A stretch of DNA of 64,000 nt from Clostridiales bacterium. Its GTDB lineage: Bacteria > Bacillota > Clostridia > Christensenellales > Borkfalkiaceae. Shown here piece by piece: positions 44,306 to 52,377 of the stretch. Position numbers and translations under genes: made by a program. The notes under the pieces are model-generated. The model was not told where the DNA came from, did not search any database, and saw only the letters and a list, made by a program, of their open reading frames with translations. The stretch covers positions 1 to 64,000 of the forward strand of contig JAMPAF010000004.1 of assembly GCA_023667345.1 (NCBI GenBank), given 5' to 3'. Position 1 is the stretch's first letter, and each line of letters starts with the position of its first letter.

Positions 44306-45091
44306 TCAATTTACCTCCGATAAATCCGGGTGAAGCACCATCTTACCGATGTGCCGCGGCGATATACCCAAAGCTACGTTTTGCCGCGTAATTTTGTTTT
44401 TTCCGTCGTCAATCTCTATTTTTTCGGCTGTAAATACGGGAATTTTACTCTTCCCTGCAACAGTATGTATTTCCGCAAAAGTTTTTATACCCGCGCCGTC
44501 CGTAAGCTGTTTTGCCACGTACGACGGGATTATGCTCACGGGCGCGCCGCCGAGGTACACCCTGTTGCCGCTGTCGTAAAACGCGGACACCACCGCGCTC
44601 TTATCCTTGAAATAAATTTTACAATGCGCCTCTACGCTCTTGTTTGCAACGAACTTTTTGCGCACCCTCGCAATAATCAGCGCGAGCATAAGCGCGAAAA
44701 AGAGCGGAATCCCGACGGGCACGGACGAGAGCACGAACCCGCCGCCTTGCTTGTAACTTACGCCCGCAAGCGAGAAGAGGGCGATGAGCGCGCCGCCGAC
44801 AACGAAGGTTGCCGCGGTGAACACGGCGGTAAATTTTAAATAGCCCTTAACGCTGTCAAACTTCCCCGCCGCCGCGCACATTGCCGCGCCCGAGGCGATT
44901 TTTACGGCAATGCCTGCCGCTCCGCTTAAATTAAAGAGCGGGTACGCGACGGCAAAGCACGCGCCGAGCACGGCGGCTGCCGCAATGCGGGCGTATTTGG
45001 CGGGATTTTTTGCCGCCGCCTTTGCCGCGAAAAGAAGCGTGAAGTCCATACAGAAATTTTCGATAAGAGCGTATTCAACGTACACTTGCAT
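44306..45091 (-). CDS. spoIIGA: Sigma-E processing peptidase SpoIIGA
   Basis: A 261-residue membrane aspartic protease that activates pro-SigE. The N-terminal half has five TM segments. The C-terminal protease domain contains the catalytic DSGN motif in AFYDSGNRVYLGGAPV, and the tail ISPRHIGKMVLHPDL is family-like. It lies directly upstream of and coupled to sigE. The predicted -10 box (TATAAT, 45106-45101) is only 9 nt from ATG 45091, so the mRNA may be almost leaderless. Confidence 0.92.
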   Translation of the reverse strand: MQVYVEYALIENFCMDFTLLFAAKAAAKNPAKYARIAAAAVLGACFAVAYPLFNLSGAAGIAVKIASGAAMCAAAGKFDSVKGYLKFTAVFTAATFVVGGALIALFSLAGVSYKQGGGFVLSSVPVGIPLFFALMLALIIARVRKKFVANKSVEAHCKIYFKDKSAVVSAFYDSGNRVYLGGAPVSIIPSYVAKQLTDGAGIKTFAEIHTVAGKSKIPVFTAEKIEIDDGKNKITRQNVALGISPRHIGKMVLHPDLSEVN

Positions 45092-45100
45092 CGTGCAAGC

Positions 45101-45128
45101 ATTATAGCAAGCTTTTGCCTGTCGGAAA
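45101..45128 (-). promoter_or_regulatory. Putative spoIIGA promoter with Spo0A-box-like site
   Basis: TATAAT lies at 45106-45101 on the minus strand; the -35 region (TTTTCC) is weak, as in activated promoters. The plus-strand sequence TGTCGGAAAA (45119-45128) is one mismatch or insertion from the Spo0A box core TGTCGAA. Confidence 0.45.
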
Positions 45129-45140
45129 ATGTAAAAAAAA

Positions 45141-45163
45141 GACGCAATTTAAAAAATTGCGTC
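45141..45163 (-). terminator. Intrinsic terminator upstream of spoIIGA
   Basis: The arms GACGCAATTT and AAATTGCGTC are followed on the minus strand by eight T residues. It would end transcripts from the zinc-ribbon membrane protein gene and insulate the sporulation operon. Confidence 0.8.
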
Positions 45164-45195
45164 GATTGAAATGAAAGCATTTTTTTACTCTCCGT

Positions 45196-45362
45196 CCTCA
45201 TTATGACCTTCCCCTTGGGGGGAAGGTGGCATTTTCGAGGTACGAGAAAATGACGAATGAGGGGTTGGTAGGTTCAATGAGCAATAGCACAACTACGAGC
45301 CAACCCATCATCCGTCCCAACCTTACGGTTGCGACACCTTCCCCCCAAGGGGAAGGTTCTAT
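45196..45362. repeat. Dispersed palindromic repeat, family C
   Basis: Inverted ends 'gaccttccccttgggggg' and 'ccccccaaggggaaggtt' with internal 'gaatgaggggttggtagg' and 'ccaacccatcatccgtcc'. It is a close copy of the element at 46370-46655. Confidence 0.75.
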
Positions 45363-45375
45363 TGCGGTAAATTAA

Positions 45376-46257
45376 TCAAGGTTTTATGTCTATAACGTAG
45401 TCGTCGACATAACGGTAAATTTTCGTGTTTTTTACCTGCCATTGGGTAAGCTTGCATTTACCGTAAAGTTCAACCGTGACAGGGAACGAACGGTCATACC
45501 CTCTGTGGTCGCTTCTTTCCCTTTTCATAATTTCGTATTCGCACTTTCTGCACCTGCAAACAATTCTGCCGCCGGCATACTCCTTATATTCAATAGTGTG
45601 ATATGTAGGCGTAACTTCCGCCGTATTGTAGCCCGTCACTTTGACGTTGTATGCGTCCTGAACATAACCCCGCGTTTCGAGCGTGCCTCTGTCGGTTTTG
45701 CACTCGATTTCGCCGCCGCAGAACTCGCACGTAAAAATTTCTTTCAGCTTGTTTCTCTTTTCCTCTTCCGCCGCAAGCTGGGCAGCCCTTTTCTCCGCCT
45801 CTTCCTTTTCCCGCTGCTTTTCACTTTTAAACGCTTTATAAGCATCCATTTTTCTTCTTATATATGTTTTTGCCTGCAATTTTTTTGCGACTGCGCGGGA
45901 TATGAATACCGAGGCTACAACAGCCGCTATAATTAAGATTACCCCGACGACTATCGCGATTACCGCGTTCCTTACGGCGGTCTCGGGCTCGGGCGTCCCT
46001 TCCTGCCAAGCCATAATTTCCTTGGCGCACGGAAGATTGGTAAATACTATACTGAAAACGATTATACCGACGATAAGCGTTACGATTGCCGATATTATAC
46101 ACATGCGCTTTATCATAAAATTTGTATAATAGAACTGCGGATATGTACTGTCGAACTCCGTCCAAAGCCGCTTGCTTTCGCTCTCTTTATCGGAAGGCGC
46201 GCCGTCGGCACTTATTTGTGAAGTTCCGTTTGTCTTTTCAAAAATATCTTCGCTCAT
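45376..46257 (-). CDS. Membrane protein with C-terminal zinc-ribbon-like domain, unknown function
   Basis: A 293-residue protein with a disordered charged N-terminus. Two TM helices follow (IKRMCIISAIVTLIVGIIVF; AVIAIVVGVILIIAAVVASV). A long Lys/Glu-rich helix (YKAFKSEKQREKEEAEKRAA) precedes a cysteine domain with CEFCGGEIEC and CRCRKCEYE, likely one zinc site. No family is recognised. It is terminated before spoIIGA and flanked on both sides by family C repeats, so it is transcribed alone. Confidence 0.75.
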   Translation of the reverse strand: MSEDIFEKTNGTSQISADGAPSDKESESKRLWTEFDSTYPQFYYTNFMIKRMCIISAIVTLIVGIIVFSIVFTNLPCAKEIMAWQEGTPEPETAVRNAVIAIVVGVILIIAAVVASVFISRAVAKKLQAKTYIRRKMDAYKAFKSEKQREKEEAEKRAAQLAAEEEKRNKLKEIFTCEFCGGEIECKTDRGTLETRGYVQDAYNVKVTGYNTAEVTPTYHTIEYKEYAGGRIVCRCRKCEYEIMKRERSDHRGYDRSFPVTVELYGKCKLTQWQVKNTKIYRYVDDYVIDIKP

Positions 46258-46369
46258 ATGTATTCTCCGAAAATGTTAATATTATTATACCATAAGCGGT
46301 TGCTTGTTGCAAGTTAAATGACGCACTTAAATGTCAGACGACGAAAGCGGCTTTTCGCATATACCGTCC

Positions 46370-46655
46370 TCATTATGACCTTCCCCTTGGGGGGAAGGTG
46401 GCATTTTCGAGGAACGAGAAAATGTCGAATGAGGGGTTGGTAGGTTCAATGAGCGTTAGTACAACTACGAACCAACCCCTCATCCGTCACAACCTTACGG
46501 TTGCGACACCTCTACGCAACGGTAAGGGCAACCGTCGCTACGGTCACCGCAAACGCGGGACGTATGCGTTTGCTCATCTCACGTTGCAAAACAACCGGAG
46601 CAACGGTTGTTTTGAGAAATCAACGCTCGTCCCCCTAAGGGGAAGGTTTTATTGC
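46370..46655. repeat. Family C palindrome with an inserted family D core
   Basis: The element has the same ends as 45196-45362. Between 'cttacggttgcgacacc' and the right end is an extra piece containing 'cgcaaacgcgggacgtatg', 'cgttgcaaaacaacc' and its inverted 'ggttgttttgagaaatc'. It shows that family D inserts inside family C. Confidence 0.7.
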
Positions 46656-46668
46656 GGTGGAATTTATT

Positions 46669-47610
46669 TTAAAAATTAAGGTTTTCCAGCACTTCTTCGA
46701 TTTGTTCCTTGCGGGTGCATGACATCAGTTTTACACGGATAGCCGCCGCGTTGGGCTGCCCCTTTATGTAAAAGGCGAGCATTTTGCGCATGTACACCGC
46801 GGCAAAACGGGCGTCGTATTTTGCAAAAGTTTCGCTTAGTTGCTTTTGTATTACCGCCTTTTTGTCGGGTACGGGCGTGCCGCAAATCTCGGCAAAAATA
46901 AACGGGTTGTACATTGCGCCGCGGGCGACCATAACGCCGTCCGCGCCCGTTTCATTTAAAAGTTTTTCCGCGTCCGCATTGCAAAAAATGCCGCCGTTTG
47001 CAATCACGGGAATATCAACCGCCGCCTTTGCCGAGGCAATCTCTTTATAGTTCACCCCGCCCGAGTACATTTTATCGCGCGTGCGCCCGTGCACGGTTAT
47101 CATGTCCGCGCCCGCGTCCCGCATGGCGAGCGCAAAGTCGCGCGTGACGATATGTTCGCCGTCTATGCCTGTTCTGAATTTTACCGATACGGGTTTGCCG
47201 CTTCTCTTTGCCGCCTTGACAAGTTTTTGCGCGAGCGGAATATTTGCAAGCAGTGCGCTGCCCTCGCCGTTTTTGAAAATTTTCGGCACGGGACAGCCCA
47301 TATTTATATCTATCAAATCGAACGGCGCGATATCCTCGCTTTGCGCCGCACGTTGCATATATTCGGGCTCGCTTCCGAACAGTTGAACGGCGTTGATTGC
47401 GCCATATCCGGGGGTCAACACCAAAAGTCCGCGGGTATTTTCGCTGTTGTAACACAGCCCCTTAGCGCTCACCATTTCGGTGAATGTCAGCCCCGCTCCC
47501 AGACTTTCGCACATACCGCGAAACACTGCGTTGGTGTAGCCCGCGAGCGGCGCCAAAAGCAGGTTGTTTTTAATTTTCAGTCCGCCGACCTCAAGCTTTT
47601 TTAAGAGCAT
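46669..47610 (-). CDS. dusB: tRNA-dihydrouridine synthase (DusB/NifR3-like)
   Basis: A 313-residue FMN enzyme reducing tRNA uridines. The barrel motifs are LLAPLAGYTNAVFRGMCESL, NMGCPVPKIFKNGEGSALL, the catalytic Cys in that segment, KFRTGIDGEHI, TVHGRTRDKMYSG, and IANGGIFCNADA. The tail GQPNAAAIRVKLMSC fits the DusB helical domain. It overlaps mazG by 20 nt, so the two are co-transcribed. Confidence 0.93.
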   Translation of the reverse strand: MLLKKLEVGGLKIKNNLLLAPLAGYTNAVFRGMCESLGAGLTFTEMVSAKGLCYNSENTRGLLVLTPGYGAINAVQLFGSEPEYMQRAAQSEDIAPFDLIDINMGCPVPKIFKNGEGSALLANIPLAQKLVKAAKRSGKPVSVKFRTGIDGEHIVTRDFALAMRDAGADMITVHGRTRDKMYSGGVNYKEIASAKAAVDIPVIANGGIFCNADAEKLLNETGADGVMVARGAMYNPFIFAEICGTPVPDKKAVIQKQLSETFAKYDARFAAVYMRKMLAFYIKGQPNAAAIRVKLMSCTRKEQIEEVLENLNF

Positions 47611-49006
47611 TTTTCGCCTTCACCCAATAATAGTCCAGCTCCAATTCGTCCAAATCGGGCATATTTTTGCCGTCGGCGAGAATGAGCTTTTCGCACTCTA
47701 CAAACCTTGCCGCGAACTTGTCCGTCGCCGCCCTTAAAGCCTCTTCGCAGTCCACGCCCGCAAGACGGCAACAATTAACCGCCGCGAAAAGCACGTCGCC
47801 CGCCTCGTCGAAAGTCGCCTGTTTGTCGCCCGCCTGCATGGCTTCGACCATTTCCTTTACCTCTTCCCACAGCTTTTCGGAAGCCGACACGGGGGAGAGA
47901 AAGTCCATACCGCTCTTTCCCGCGCGCTTGCCCACTTTCTGCGCGCGCATACACGCGGGGAAATTTTTGGGAACCGCCATAACGCTTTCGCCGAAAGTTT
48001 CCATATGCTTTTCTTTGAGCTTGTTTTTATCCCACACGCCCAAAGCCTCGCTCTCGCTCGACGCCTTGTCGCCGCCGAAAATGTGCGAGTGGCGGAAAAT
48101 TAGCTTTTTTACGTTGCCCGTCGTGGCGTCGGTTGCGTTGAAAACGCCCTGTTCTTCCTTTAACAGCGCGTGGAAAGCCGCCTGCAAAAGTATGTCGCCC
48201 GTCTCTTCCAAAATACCGTCGTCGTCGCCCCGCTCTATCGCATCGGCGAGCTCGTAAGCTTCCTCTATAACGTTGCCCTTTATGCTCTCGTTGGTCTGCA
48301 CCCTGTCCCACGGGCACCCGTCCGGCGCGCGCAAAAGCTCCACCAAATGCACGAGGTCGGCAAAGTCGTACCGCTCTTTCTTTAAAAACTCGCCCTCTTC
48401 CACCGCCACGGCGCAGGTTAAATCGTAGTTCTTCTGACGGTCAATCTCGTAAATTTTTATCCTTTTAACCTCGTCGCCACGAATAAAGGCGCACTGCGTT
48501 TCCTCGCCGAAAAGGTCGGTTAAAACTATCTTCGTCTCCGACGCGGCGTAATAATCGTCGATATCGTACACGACGGCGGCGCGGCAGCTTTTGAGCGTGC
48601 GCACCTCGTACGCGGACAGCGCGGTAACCGCGGAGCAATTCAGCCGCGCTAAATTTTTTACGTGGGAAATGCGGGAAACGCCCTCGAAAACGACGGCGTT
48701 TTTGTCCCTTTTAAGTATAATGCGGCAAGCCTCGTCCTCGCTGACCGCGCCGTCGACGCAGTAGCAGACGTTCGCCGTTTTGCCTGCGGTTAAGACCTCT
48801 TTCGCAAGGTTTTTATTCAGCGTGTCGAAATTGCGCGAGCGTTCGAAAACGCCGTCGAGCGTTTCGACGTTAAAGCCCTGCAAGCTTTTAAAGCTTTCGC
48901 TGTTTTTTGTGCGGGCGAGAATTCTGTCCGCCCCTTTAAGCGCCCTTTCCGCCGACAGCGTTAAGTCCCCTTCCCTTATTCCCAATCCTATCAGTGTGAT
49001 TGACAT
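47591..49006 (-). CDS. mazG: MazG/YabN nucleoside triphosphate pyrophosphohydrolase with tetrapyrrole-methylase-like N-terminus
   Basis: A 471-residue two-domain protein. Residues 1 to about 210 resemble a SAM-dependent tetrapyrrole methylase (MSITLIGLGIREGDLTLSAE). The MazG domain has LLRAPDGCPWDRVQTNESIK, NVIEEAYELADAIERGD and EETGDILLQAAFHA. A second MazG repeat (EEVKEMVEAMQAGDKQATFDEAGDVLFAAVN) follows. It hydrolyses non-canonical NTPs in the YabN family. The start lies 71 nt inside the spoVB 3' end with its own AAGGGGC site. Confidence 0.93.
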   Translation of the reverse strand: MSITLIGLGIREGDLTLSAERALKGADRILARTKNSESFKSLQGFNVETLDGVFERSRNFDTLNKNLAKEVLTAGKTANVCYCVDGAVSEDEACRIILKRDKNAVVFEGVSRISHVKNLARLNCSAVTALSAYEVRTLKSCRAAVVYDIDDYYAASETKIVLTDLFGEETQCAFIRGDEVKRIKIYEIDRQKNYDLTCAVAVEEGEFLKKERYDFADLVHLVELLRAPDGCPWDRVQTNESIKGNVIEEAYELADAIERGDDDGILEETGDILLQAAFHALLKEEQGVFNATDATTGNVKKLIFRHSHIFGGDKASSESEALGVWDKNKLKEKHMETFGESVMAVPKNFPACMRAQKVGKRAGKSGMDFLSPVSASEKLWEEVKEMVEAMQAGDKQATFDEAGDVLFAAVNCCRLAGVDCEEALRAATDKFAARFVECEKLILADGKNMPDLDELELDYYWVKAKNALKKA

Positions 49007-50318
49007 TCGTGTGCCCCTTTTTATTCGTTATGGCAATAATATAACAGAAATTGAGCACGACCGCAACCAAATACGCGCAGTTTGCCGAAACCGCGACCCC
49101 GACGACCGACAGATTTGTGAACGCGACCAAAGCCGCCGAGAGGGCTACCCTCACCGCCGCCGTCACCCACTGCGTGACTGTGCCGAGGAGTGGCTTGCCG
49201 AGCGAGGTTATGCATGCAGACGAGGTCTGCACGAGCGACGACGTGACGGCGTTTACCGCCATTATGCGGACGAGGTTTATCAAAAGCCCCTTTTCGCCCG
49301 CCGACAGCGAGGGGAAAATTATGCGCGCGGCGAGGGGCGCGAACGCGTACAGCGCGATTGCGAAAGGCACAGAGATTGCCGCGGTGTACAAAAGCGCTTT
49401 TTTTACCTCGCGCTTGGCTCCACGCATATCCCCGTTCGCGGCGAGAGGCGTAATATTTGGCACGCTTGCCGCCGCCAAGCCGTAGGTCACCGACACGGGC
49501 AGGTTGATAATGGTCACCGCACAGCCCGAAAATATGCCGTACAGCGCGGTGGCGTTGTCCGCTATTCCGCGCAGGAGATTGACGACGATTATGCTTTCCA
49601 GAAGCTGACTTACGGGCAAGGCGATTGCGGTGAAGGTTAACGGCACGGTGAACGCGAAAATGCTCTTTGCCGAGATGAGCGGGGTTTTGTACAGCGGCTT
49701 TTTCTTTGCTCTGTCGCCAAGGTACAGTGCGACGGCGAGGGCGCAGGTTATGACCTCGCTCAACGTTACGGCAATTACCGCCGCCGCGGTTGCTTTTGCC
49801 ACGTTGCCGCGGAAAAGCCCCGCAAGCGCAATGCCCGCCGCCACCTTTACCGCCTGCTCCAACACCTCGGTAAAAGCCGTGGGATACATGTTGCCCTTGC
49901 CCTGAAAGTAGCCGCGCACTATCGAAATTAACGCGACGAAAAACACCGACGGCGACAAGAGCTTACAGCAGAGCGCGACCTCCGCCTCGCCCTGCGCCGC
50001 CGCGAGCGGAGCCGAAAACGCGAACATTAAAAGCGAGCCTATGAGCCCTATTCCGCCGTACAGATAAAAGGCTTTCCTCTCCGCGCCGTGATTGCCGCCC
50101 GAGGATATCAGCCTCGCTATACCCGTGGGTATGCCGCTTGCCGACACGGTTAAAAGTATGCAGTACAGGGGGTAAACCATCTGGTAAATGCCCATACCCT
50201 CGCCGCCTAAGTTGGCAACGAGGGGTATGCGGTAAACCGCGCCCAAAAGCTTGGACAGAAAACCGCCGACGGATATTATGATTGCACCTTTTAAATAGCT
50301 TTGCTTTTTAACCGACAT
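48936..50318 (-). CDS. spoVB: SpoVB-like MOP/MATE-type lipid flippase
   Basis: A 460-residue transporter with 12 or more TM segments. The N-terminus KKQSYLKGAIIISVGGFLSKLLGAVYRIPLV is the SpoVB/YabM signature for lipid II or precursor flippases. It is involved in spore cortex synthesis. The C-terminal end (KKGHTNVNHTDRIGNKGRG) overlaps mazG by 71 nt. The ribosome binding site (GGAG, 8 nt before ATG) lies inside a perfect 12-bp hairpin (50323-50352), suggesting translational control. Confidence 0.9.
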   Translation of the reverse strand: MSVKKQSYLKGAIIISVGGFLSKLLGAVYRIPLVANLGGEGMGIYQMVYPLYCILLTVSASGIPTGIARLISSGGNHGAERKAFYLYGGIGLIGSLLMFAFSAPLAAAQGEAEVALCCKLLSPSVFFVALISIVRGYFQGKGNMYPTAFTEVLEQAVKVAAGIALAGLFRGNVAKATAAAVIAVTLSEVITCALAVALYLGDRAKKKPLYKTPLISAKSIFAFTVPLTFTAIALPVSQLLESIIVVNLLRGIADNATALYGIFSGCAVTIINLPVSVTYGLAAASVPNITPLAANGDMRGAKREVKKALLYTAAISVPFAIALYAFAPLAARIIFPSLSAGEKGLLINLVRIMAVNAVTSSLVQTSSACITSLGKPLLGTVTQWVTAAVRVALSAALVAFTNLSVVGVAVSANCAYLVAVVLNFCYIIAITNKKGHTNVNHTDRIGNKGRGLNAVGGKGA

Positions 50319-50322
50319 AAAA

Positions 50323-50352
50323 TTAACTCCGCAATATAGTTTGCGGAGTTAA
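50323..50352 (-). promoter_or_regulatory. Hairpin sequestering the spoVB ribosome binding site
   Basis: The arms TTAACTCCGCAA and TTGCGGAGTTAA (12 bp, loop 6 nt) contain the GCGGAG site at the proper 8-nt distance from ATG 50318. It may also be a remnant terminator of the upstream gene, as TTAATTTT follows. Confidence 0.6.
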
Positions 50353-50398
50353 TAAATTTATATGTAATTTTACCTTTTGCAAGTTTACCGTAAAGAGC

Positions 50399-50857
50399 TT
50401 AAACAACTACCACGAAAAGCGCAATAAATCCAATGACGAACATTGCAAAATCCACGACAAACAACGCAATAGCCGAAGCGAATTCAAAGCCGTCGTCGTC
50501 ATCGTTAAGCGCTACAATCCCCATGATAACCGAAATTATCAGCGTGCCTATGCCGATAAAGAAGCAGATTTTTGCAATATGTCTGAACAAATCGCTTACG
50601 TTCGCTAATCCCAAGCACATTAAAACGCACAGAGTAATATTTGCCAAAATAAACAGCACGTTTATTATAGAGAATTTATTGTCGGCGATAAACTCGAAAA
50701 AATCCTCCATACCGTTCGTAAAGGCTGCTCTGCGGGCGCGCGACTTTTTCTTGCGCACAGCCGTTTTCCGCGCTTTTTCCTTCGCCTTTTCCTCAGCCGC
50801 CGCTCTTTCCGCCGCCCTTAATTTAGCCGCTCTTTCCGCCGCGTTGTCGTATTCCAT
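50399..50857 (-). CDS. Small membrane protein with charged N-terminal helix, unknown function
   Basis: A 152-residue protein. Residues 1-50 are an Ala/Lys/Glu/Arg helix (AAERAAKLRAAERAAAEEKA). The rest has about four TM helices (FSIINVLFILANITLCVLM; ICFFIGIGTLIISVIMGIV; DFAMFVIGFIALFVVVV) with an acidic DDDD loop. No family is recognised. It sits between spoVT and spoVB on the same strand. Confidence 0.65.
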   Translation of the reverse strand: MEYDNAAERAAKLRAAERAAAEEKAKEKARKTAVRKKKSRARRAAFTNGMEDFFEFIADNKFSIINVLFILANITLCVLMCLGLANVSDLFRHIAKICFFIGIGTLIISVIMGIVALNDDDDGFEFASAIALFVVDFAMFVIGFIALFVVVV

Positions 50858-50998
50858 AAAAACCTCAGATATAATTTATTAATAGCTTTATTATATAATC
50901 TATTATATGAATTATACCGTGAGTTTTATTTATTGTCAATAAATACGTTGTAATGCGGCAATTTTAAAAGCAAACTGCCGCATTACAAGGCGCAATTA

Positions 50999-51544
50999 TT
51001 ACTCGAACTGGTTGGCAAGAATGGTTGCCGACAACTGTGCAAGCTTGCAAGCCGCGGGCTCTATCTTAGCCCCCTGGTCGCAGGACACAAGCGCAACCGC
51101 TCCGAGGCAGTCGCCGTTGGAAACAATAGGCACGATAATCTGCGCGGTCACCGTGTTTTCACTGCCCTCGCAGATGGGCACGATGTCGCCCCCCTCGGCA
51201 AGATTGGCGATATAACTGCGCCGCTCCTGCATAATTTTATCGAGCTTTTGCGATACGGCTTTGCCCGCAACGTCGCGTTTGCCGCTGCCCGACGCGTGCA
51301 GTACCTCGTCGGTATCGCAAACGATTGCAAGGTGCCCCGAGAGCTCTGAAAGGCTCTTTGCCGTGCCCTCCGAAAACTTTTCGAGCGAGGCTATCGGTGA
51401 GTACTTTTTGAGCATTAGCTCGTCGCGGTCGGTAAATATTTCCAGCGGGTCACCCGATTTTAAGCGAAGGGTTGAGCGTATCTCCTTGGGGATAACCACT
51501 CTGCCTAATTCGTCAATTCTGCGTACAATTCCTGTTGCTTTCAT
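50999..51544 (-). CDS. spoVT: Stage V sporulation protein T
   Basis: A 181-residue regulator of forespore SigG-dependent genes. The N-terminal AbrB-type swapped-hairpin (MKATGIVRRIDELGRVVIPK, EIRSTLRLKSGDPLEI) binds DNA. The C-terminal GAF-like domain (LAIVCDTDEVLHASGSGKRD, NGDCLGAVALVSCDQG) is complete. ATG 51544 is chosen because an AAAAGGAG site lies 6 nt upstream and the family begins MKATGIVRRID. Confidence 0.96.
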   Translation of the reverse strand: MKATGIVRRIDELGRVVIPKEIRSTLRLKSGDPLEIFTDRDELMLKKYSPIASLEKFSEGTAKSLSELSGHLAIVCDTDEVLHASGSGKRDVAGKAVSQKLDKIMQERRSYIANLAEGGDIVPICEGSENTVTAQIIVPIVSNGDCLGAVALVSCDQGAKIEPAACKLAQLSATILANQFE

Positions 51545-51586
51545 TTTTTCTCCTTTTAACAACACAAACAGTTTGCGCCTTCGCCT

Positions 51587-51634
51587 TAAAAAAATACGCG
51601 GGGCGAAAATTCGCTCCGCATTAAAATTTTTTAT
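51587..51634. repeat. 48-bp direct repeat, left copy, containing a terminator and the kinase stop codon
   Basis: It differs from the copy at 52996-53043 by one base (A at 51620). It contains the hairpin GCGGGGCG-AAAATT-CGCTCCGC (51598-51619) with T-runs on the minus strand, so it works as the terminator of the kinase gene, and the stop codon of that gene (51631-51633) falls inside it. Confidence 0.85.
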
Positions 51635-52377
51635 ATTATTTCATTCAGTTGATAAAGCAAAACCTGCTTGTAAAAACTGTCCGTCGCGGTACTTAGCCAC
51701 TTTATGGCTTTGGTGATATCAATGTCGAAGCCTTTGCCGAAGTATTCGTACATGGCTTTATGCGAGCCGGAAAAAGGTCTTGCAACGACGCGTTTGACGT
51801 TTTCTTCAACGGGCAAACCGCGGTTTACGGAAGAATTGCAATTCAACAGGCTTTTGCCGTTATCGAAAATAGGCGCGGGCTTGTAACTGCCGTCAGAATT
51901 CATTATTATACCGAGATTATGAAAATGCCTGTCCTCGTTAAGCGTAATATAATCGAGAGTAAAAACCTTTCTGAAATAGTCGGTTAAGTCAAGCCCCACC
52001 GTCTGTTTGCAGAATTTTAAAACATATTTTACTTTCGCGTCTATACCGCTAAACTCTTTTATCTTCTCAAAAAGCGGAATACCCTTTACGTTGCCGTGCA
52101 GCCGTTCAAGCGTGACGAACGATTGGGTCGGTGATAAAAATGTCTTGCTTCTGCAACCGAACCTGCCGTTGATTTTACCCTGCTCGTAGACGACGTACTC
52201 TTCGGGTTTTAGCGTAGAAAAGGTTAAAAGTTTTGAAACGAGAAACTCAACCTCGCCCTCGCAGCCCTCGTTATCCTCTTTATACCAATATCCGTCCTTA
52301 AAAAATTTTAACTGCGTTCCGTCGCTCGTGCCCTCGGTATCCACAAGAAAGTCGTCTGAAATTTTAACGTTAAACAT
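51631..52377 (-). CDS. HipA-like serine/threonine kinase (toxin candidate)
   Basis: A 248-residue HipA-superfamily kinase. The catalytic loop is NEDRHFHNLGI, with the Asp and Asn expected for phosphotransfer and metal binding. The Mg-binding segment is APIFDNGKSLL. The protein lacks the usual N-terminal HipA subdomain, so it is shorter than HipA (about 440). It is preceded by, and overlaps by 8 nt, an XRE protein whose C-terminus may supply the missing part. Toxicity and substrate are inferred; a general signalling kinase is an alternative. Confidence 0.78.
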   Translation of the reverse strand: MFNVKISDDFLVDTEGTSDGTQLKFFKDGYWYKEDNEGCEGEVEFLVSKLLTFSTLKPEEYVVYEQGKINGRFGCRSKTFLSPTQSFVTLERLHGNVKGIPLFEKIKEFSGIDAKVKYVLKFCKQTVGLDLTDYFRKVFTLDYITLNEDRHFHNLGIIMNSDGSYKPAPIFDNGKSLLNCNSSVNRGLPVEENVKRVVARPFSGSHKAMYEYFGKGFDIDITKAIKWLSTATDSFYKQVLLYQLNEII

